Source: Sodaliphilus sp050873765
GTDB lineage: Bacteria; Bacteroidota; Bacteroidia; Bacteroidales; Muribaculaceae
Length of the DNA: 31,342 nucleotides
Assembly: GCA_050873765.1 (NCBI GenBank)
Contig: JBNMJK010000027.1
Location: forward strand, 1 to 31,342
Direction: 5' to 3'
Below are positions 30,401 through 31,342 of the stretch, in pieces. Position 1 is the first letter of the stretch; each line of letters begins with the position of its first letter. The notes below the pieces were generated by a model. The model saw only the letters and a list, made by a program, of their open reading frames with translations, made no database searches and had not been told where the DNA came from. The translations under genes and the position numbers were made by a program.

Positions 30401-31074
30401 CTGTTCAACTCGTGGCTACCGTTCTTCCTGAAGACGCTGAAAACACTAACGTGATTTGGAAATCAAGCAACGAAGCTATCGCTACTGTTGACGCTAATGG
30501 TCTTGTGACCACTATCAAGCAAGATTCTTGGAACGAGGAAACTCCTTGCACCGTTACTATCACTGCAACCTGCGAGGCTAACGAACAGCTCCAGGCTTCT
30601 TGCGAGGTGAAGATTCTTAACCCAACTGCAGAAGTGAAACCAGAAAGCATCTCTCTCAACTACGAGGAATACACTATGCCTACTGGCGCTACTGAACTTC
30701 AACTTGTGGCTACCGTTCTTCCAGCAGAAACCACTAACCCTGCTGTGAACTGGGCTTCTAACGACAATACTGTTGCTACTGTTGATGCCAATGGTTTGGT
30801 AACCATTCTCCCATCTGCAGCTAAGGGCGCTACCGACCGTGTAGTGACAATTACTGCCACTTGCGTTCGCAACCCACAAGCCACTGCTTCTTGCGTGATC
30901 ACTATCCCTGCAGAGCCTACTGGTGTAACCGACATCTATGGTTCTAAGGCTATCAGCAGCGTGAAGTACTACAATGTGGCTGGTATGGAGTCAACCACTC
31001 CTTACGACGGTGTGAACATCGTGGTGACCACCTACACTGATGGTACTCAATCAGCAAGCAAATTGGTGAAATAA
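27460..31074 (+). CDS. BspA-like leucine-rich-repeat surface protein with tandem Ig-like (Big2) domains
   Basis: A 1204-residue secreted protein. The signal peptide is residues 1-28 (ending VHEAGA). Residues about 50-580 hold BspA-type (LRR_5) repeats, such as FSDCKELTSLKLPATCVTIG and FASCTSLKSLQIPATITSIP. Residues about 605-945 form a region of beta-strand repeats that may be a propeller (IYVAVAGEKFTY, MMIDKSTNNIYIADR). Two Big2 domains follow (about 959-1052 and 1055-1149), both with QLVATVLP and ATVDANGLVT. The last 40 residues (SVKYYNVAGM through YTDGTQSASKLVK) resemble the C-terminal modules of secreted Bacteroidales proteins linked to type IX-type sorting. It uses GCT, ACT and CGT far more than its neighbours, suggesting high expression. 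Adhesion or matrix binding is likely by family; the ligand is unknown. Confidence 0.88.
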   Translation: MKRFSTSWMRVALLGLASVFAVHEAGALSFTVDGINYKNTGSKATIQRYTVKPDTVFYKGDIVIPETVQYNGVTYTVVATATNAFSDCKELTSLKLPATCVTIGRNCFKGCVALTNDPTPATATSIGNGYLQGCTSITEVTVPAGVSGKFVAQNWEGMTSLKKITFTDSATPFNISVLAFVIKTGTSVSSPIEEIYFGRNLDEGTSSNMPFRGVKTLKKVTFGGHFTNIDAEMFQGCTSLEEVVYNPGVNITTLGAGAFASCTSLKSLQIPATITSIPDRLCYGDKALTSITMGDAVTSVGTTAFYKTGLKTLTLPASVQTIYANAYQGSALVGEITLPASLTSVGTQAFASTKITGVNIPAGVTSIGNAAFAPITTLAGINVDAANTSFKVVNGVLVSADGTRLLVTGHQGTVGTDAFAAVTSIDNYGMAYAPCAVAEFPALEKVGNYGFANSAIKNFTLKNNVTVGSNIFSKSALETLVFEDGRNEIPQGVCADCASLTSVTLPTTATNIMKDAFANCSALKSLEIPMNVNYMEPGSVPATIETLRVLNGNTPALAANVFNENQGNVVCKVASSAVAKYKAAAQWQYLNVQADPTIKTGGATLGCPTGLYFATADGKLMYKNEAGEVVDTKFTTGAHALTLQSYKNRIYVAVAGEKFTYQDSNQPLGDGELFYVNNTNGIFYRVTVLNNVGYAPSEDPFSMMIDKSTNNIYIADRNVGVHKLNADTTGLYGSQPFLFQNQWLPYYGDLLSWGAITGGFARDSKGIYWRTTKYNGVGLTRFRDADIYADGGAGKTQPFNVLFRDVIIKTAYLDEANGYYYMFVQKDPNGCKPGIYRIALSKLQNADGSDVAGNADLKISDCQLIDDAPVLLDGNEDSGEIANIAQINGDGTNVFWSYIAPVGADAKAITGSVAYDAANPLHKSGIKTIKSADAQPVVTYAVEGVDAYGVCGATFVAPEVVKPSSITLDKEEATVANGGETVQLVATVLPEDAENTNVIWKSSNEAIATVDANGLVTTIKQDSWNEETPCTVTITATCEANEQLQASCEVKILNPTAEVKPESISLNYEEYTMPTGATELQLVATVLPAETTNPAVNWASNDNTVATVDANGLVTILPSAAKGATDRVVTITATCVRNPQATASCVITIPAEPTGVTDIYGSKAISSVKYYNVAGMESTTPYDGVNIVVTTYTDGTQSASKLVK

Positions 31075-31093
31075 TCCCTCTTGAAATTTCGTG

Positions 31094-31165
31094 GTGATTC
31101 GCTGAATCACTCCAAATAACCCAAATCGGGCGACCTTTCAAAGCAGGCCGCCCGATTTTATTTTA
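31094..31165 (+). terminator. tandem hairpins ending the BspA-like gene
   Basis: A 7-bp hairpin GTGATTC-gct-GAATCAC (31094-31110) is followed by a 10-bp stem (31123-31132 aaatcgggcg with 31149-31158) and TTTTATTTTAG. The second hairpin is the terminator proper. Confidence 0.85.
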
Positions 31166-31223
31166 GAAATTAGAAATTAGAAATTAGAAGTTAGAAGTTA
31201 GAAATTAGAAGTTAGAAGTTAGA
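31163..31223. repeat. heptanucleotide tandem repeat (TTAGAAR), about 8.7 copies
   Basis: Unit TTAGAAA or TTAGAAG repeated eight times plus five bases. The seventh base follows the order A A A G G A G G. It begins right after the terminator of the BspA-like gene. Downstream, 31224-31342 shows no gene; it has only a CGGCATGCCG palindrome near 31249. Confidence 0.9.
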
Positions 31224-31342
31224 TGGGATGTAAAGGGGGGTAGGGCGCGGCATGCCGAGAGTACTGAAAAAGTGAAACCAACTTTCAAATTGACAGTTTT
31301 AAGGACGTAAAGCCAAATTAGTGGGAGGGGACGCTACTGATC

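Noticed and set aside
31163..31223. Heptamer array as a CRISPR or attachment site
   Set aside because: Units are 7 bp with no spacers, and no cas or integrase gene is nearby.

Overview
This window looks like a chromosomal segment of a Bacteroidales bacterium of moderate GC content, possibly Muribaculaceae or Prevotellaceae. The evidence is: promoters of the Bacteroidetes type (TTTG, 19-20 nt, TAnnTTTG) upstream of many genes; a TamA-like lipoprotein (TamL); the 30-residue basic AURKAIP1/COX24-type protein between HU and RNase G; PorT-type beta-barrels; an FHS-family sugar permease; and a giant BspA-like leucine-rich-repeat surface protein ending in a Bacteroidales-type C-terminal module. No rRNA, tRNA, CRISPR array or intact insertion sequence was seen.

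Layout. 1-89: 3' end of an AspT/YidE-like transporter. 145-1785: TetR regulator followed by fabG. 1992-5062 (minus): tamL then a Gph-like HAD phosphatase. 5293-7456 (plus): PfkB sugar kinase and FHS permease. 7451-8203 (minus): a DUF695-like protein and a two-helix membrane protein, whose last gene overlaps the permease tail to tail. 8370-9521: rmuC. 9522-10145: a scar carrying a truncated KilA-N gene and a 38-codon remnant of a Dam-type adenine methylase. 10146-11378 (minus): serB. 11633-12283: leader, possible small ORF and a cysteine-less thioredoxin-fold protein. 12623-13381 (minus): M23 peptidase with a structured leader. 13858-16634 (minus): ispD-recG overlapping by 4 bp, preceded by a promoter-terminator unit that may be a small RNA. 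17029-18923 (plus): YjjG-like nucleotidase, SufT/MIP18-like protein and lpxH. 19213-21467 (plus): HU, small basic protein, structured RNA, RNase E/G. 21736-22770 (minus): apbE. 22937-24352 (plus): two related outer-membrane barrels. 24561-27149 (minus): dgt-pncB. 27460-31074 (plus): 1204-residue BspA-like protein. 31163-31223: heptamer tandem repeat.

Most genes are housekeeping or envelope functions: lipid synthesis (fabG, lpxH), isoprenoid synthesis (ispD), outer-membrane assembly (tamL), DNA repair (recG, rmuC), nucleotide and NAD metabolism (dgt, pncB, yjjG-like), serine synthesis (serB), flavinylation (apbE) and RNA processing (rng). No complete novel defence or mobile system is visible. 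The best candidates for something undescribed are non-coding: the promoter-terminator unit at 16711-16853, the branched RNA before rng (19720-19812), the nested-hairpin leader of the M23 gene (13398-13463), and the methylase/KilA-N scar flanked by a 14-bp inverted repeat (9514-10153).
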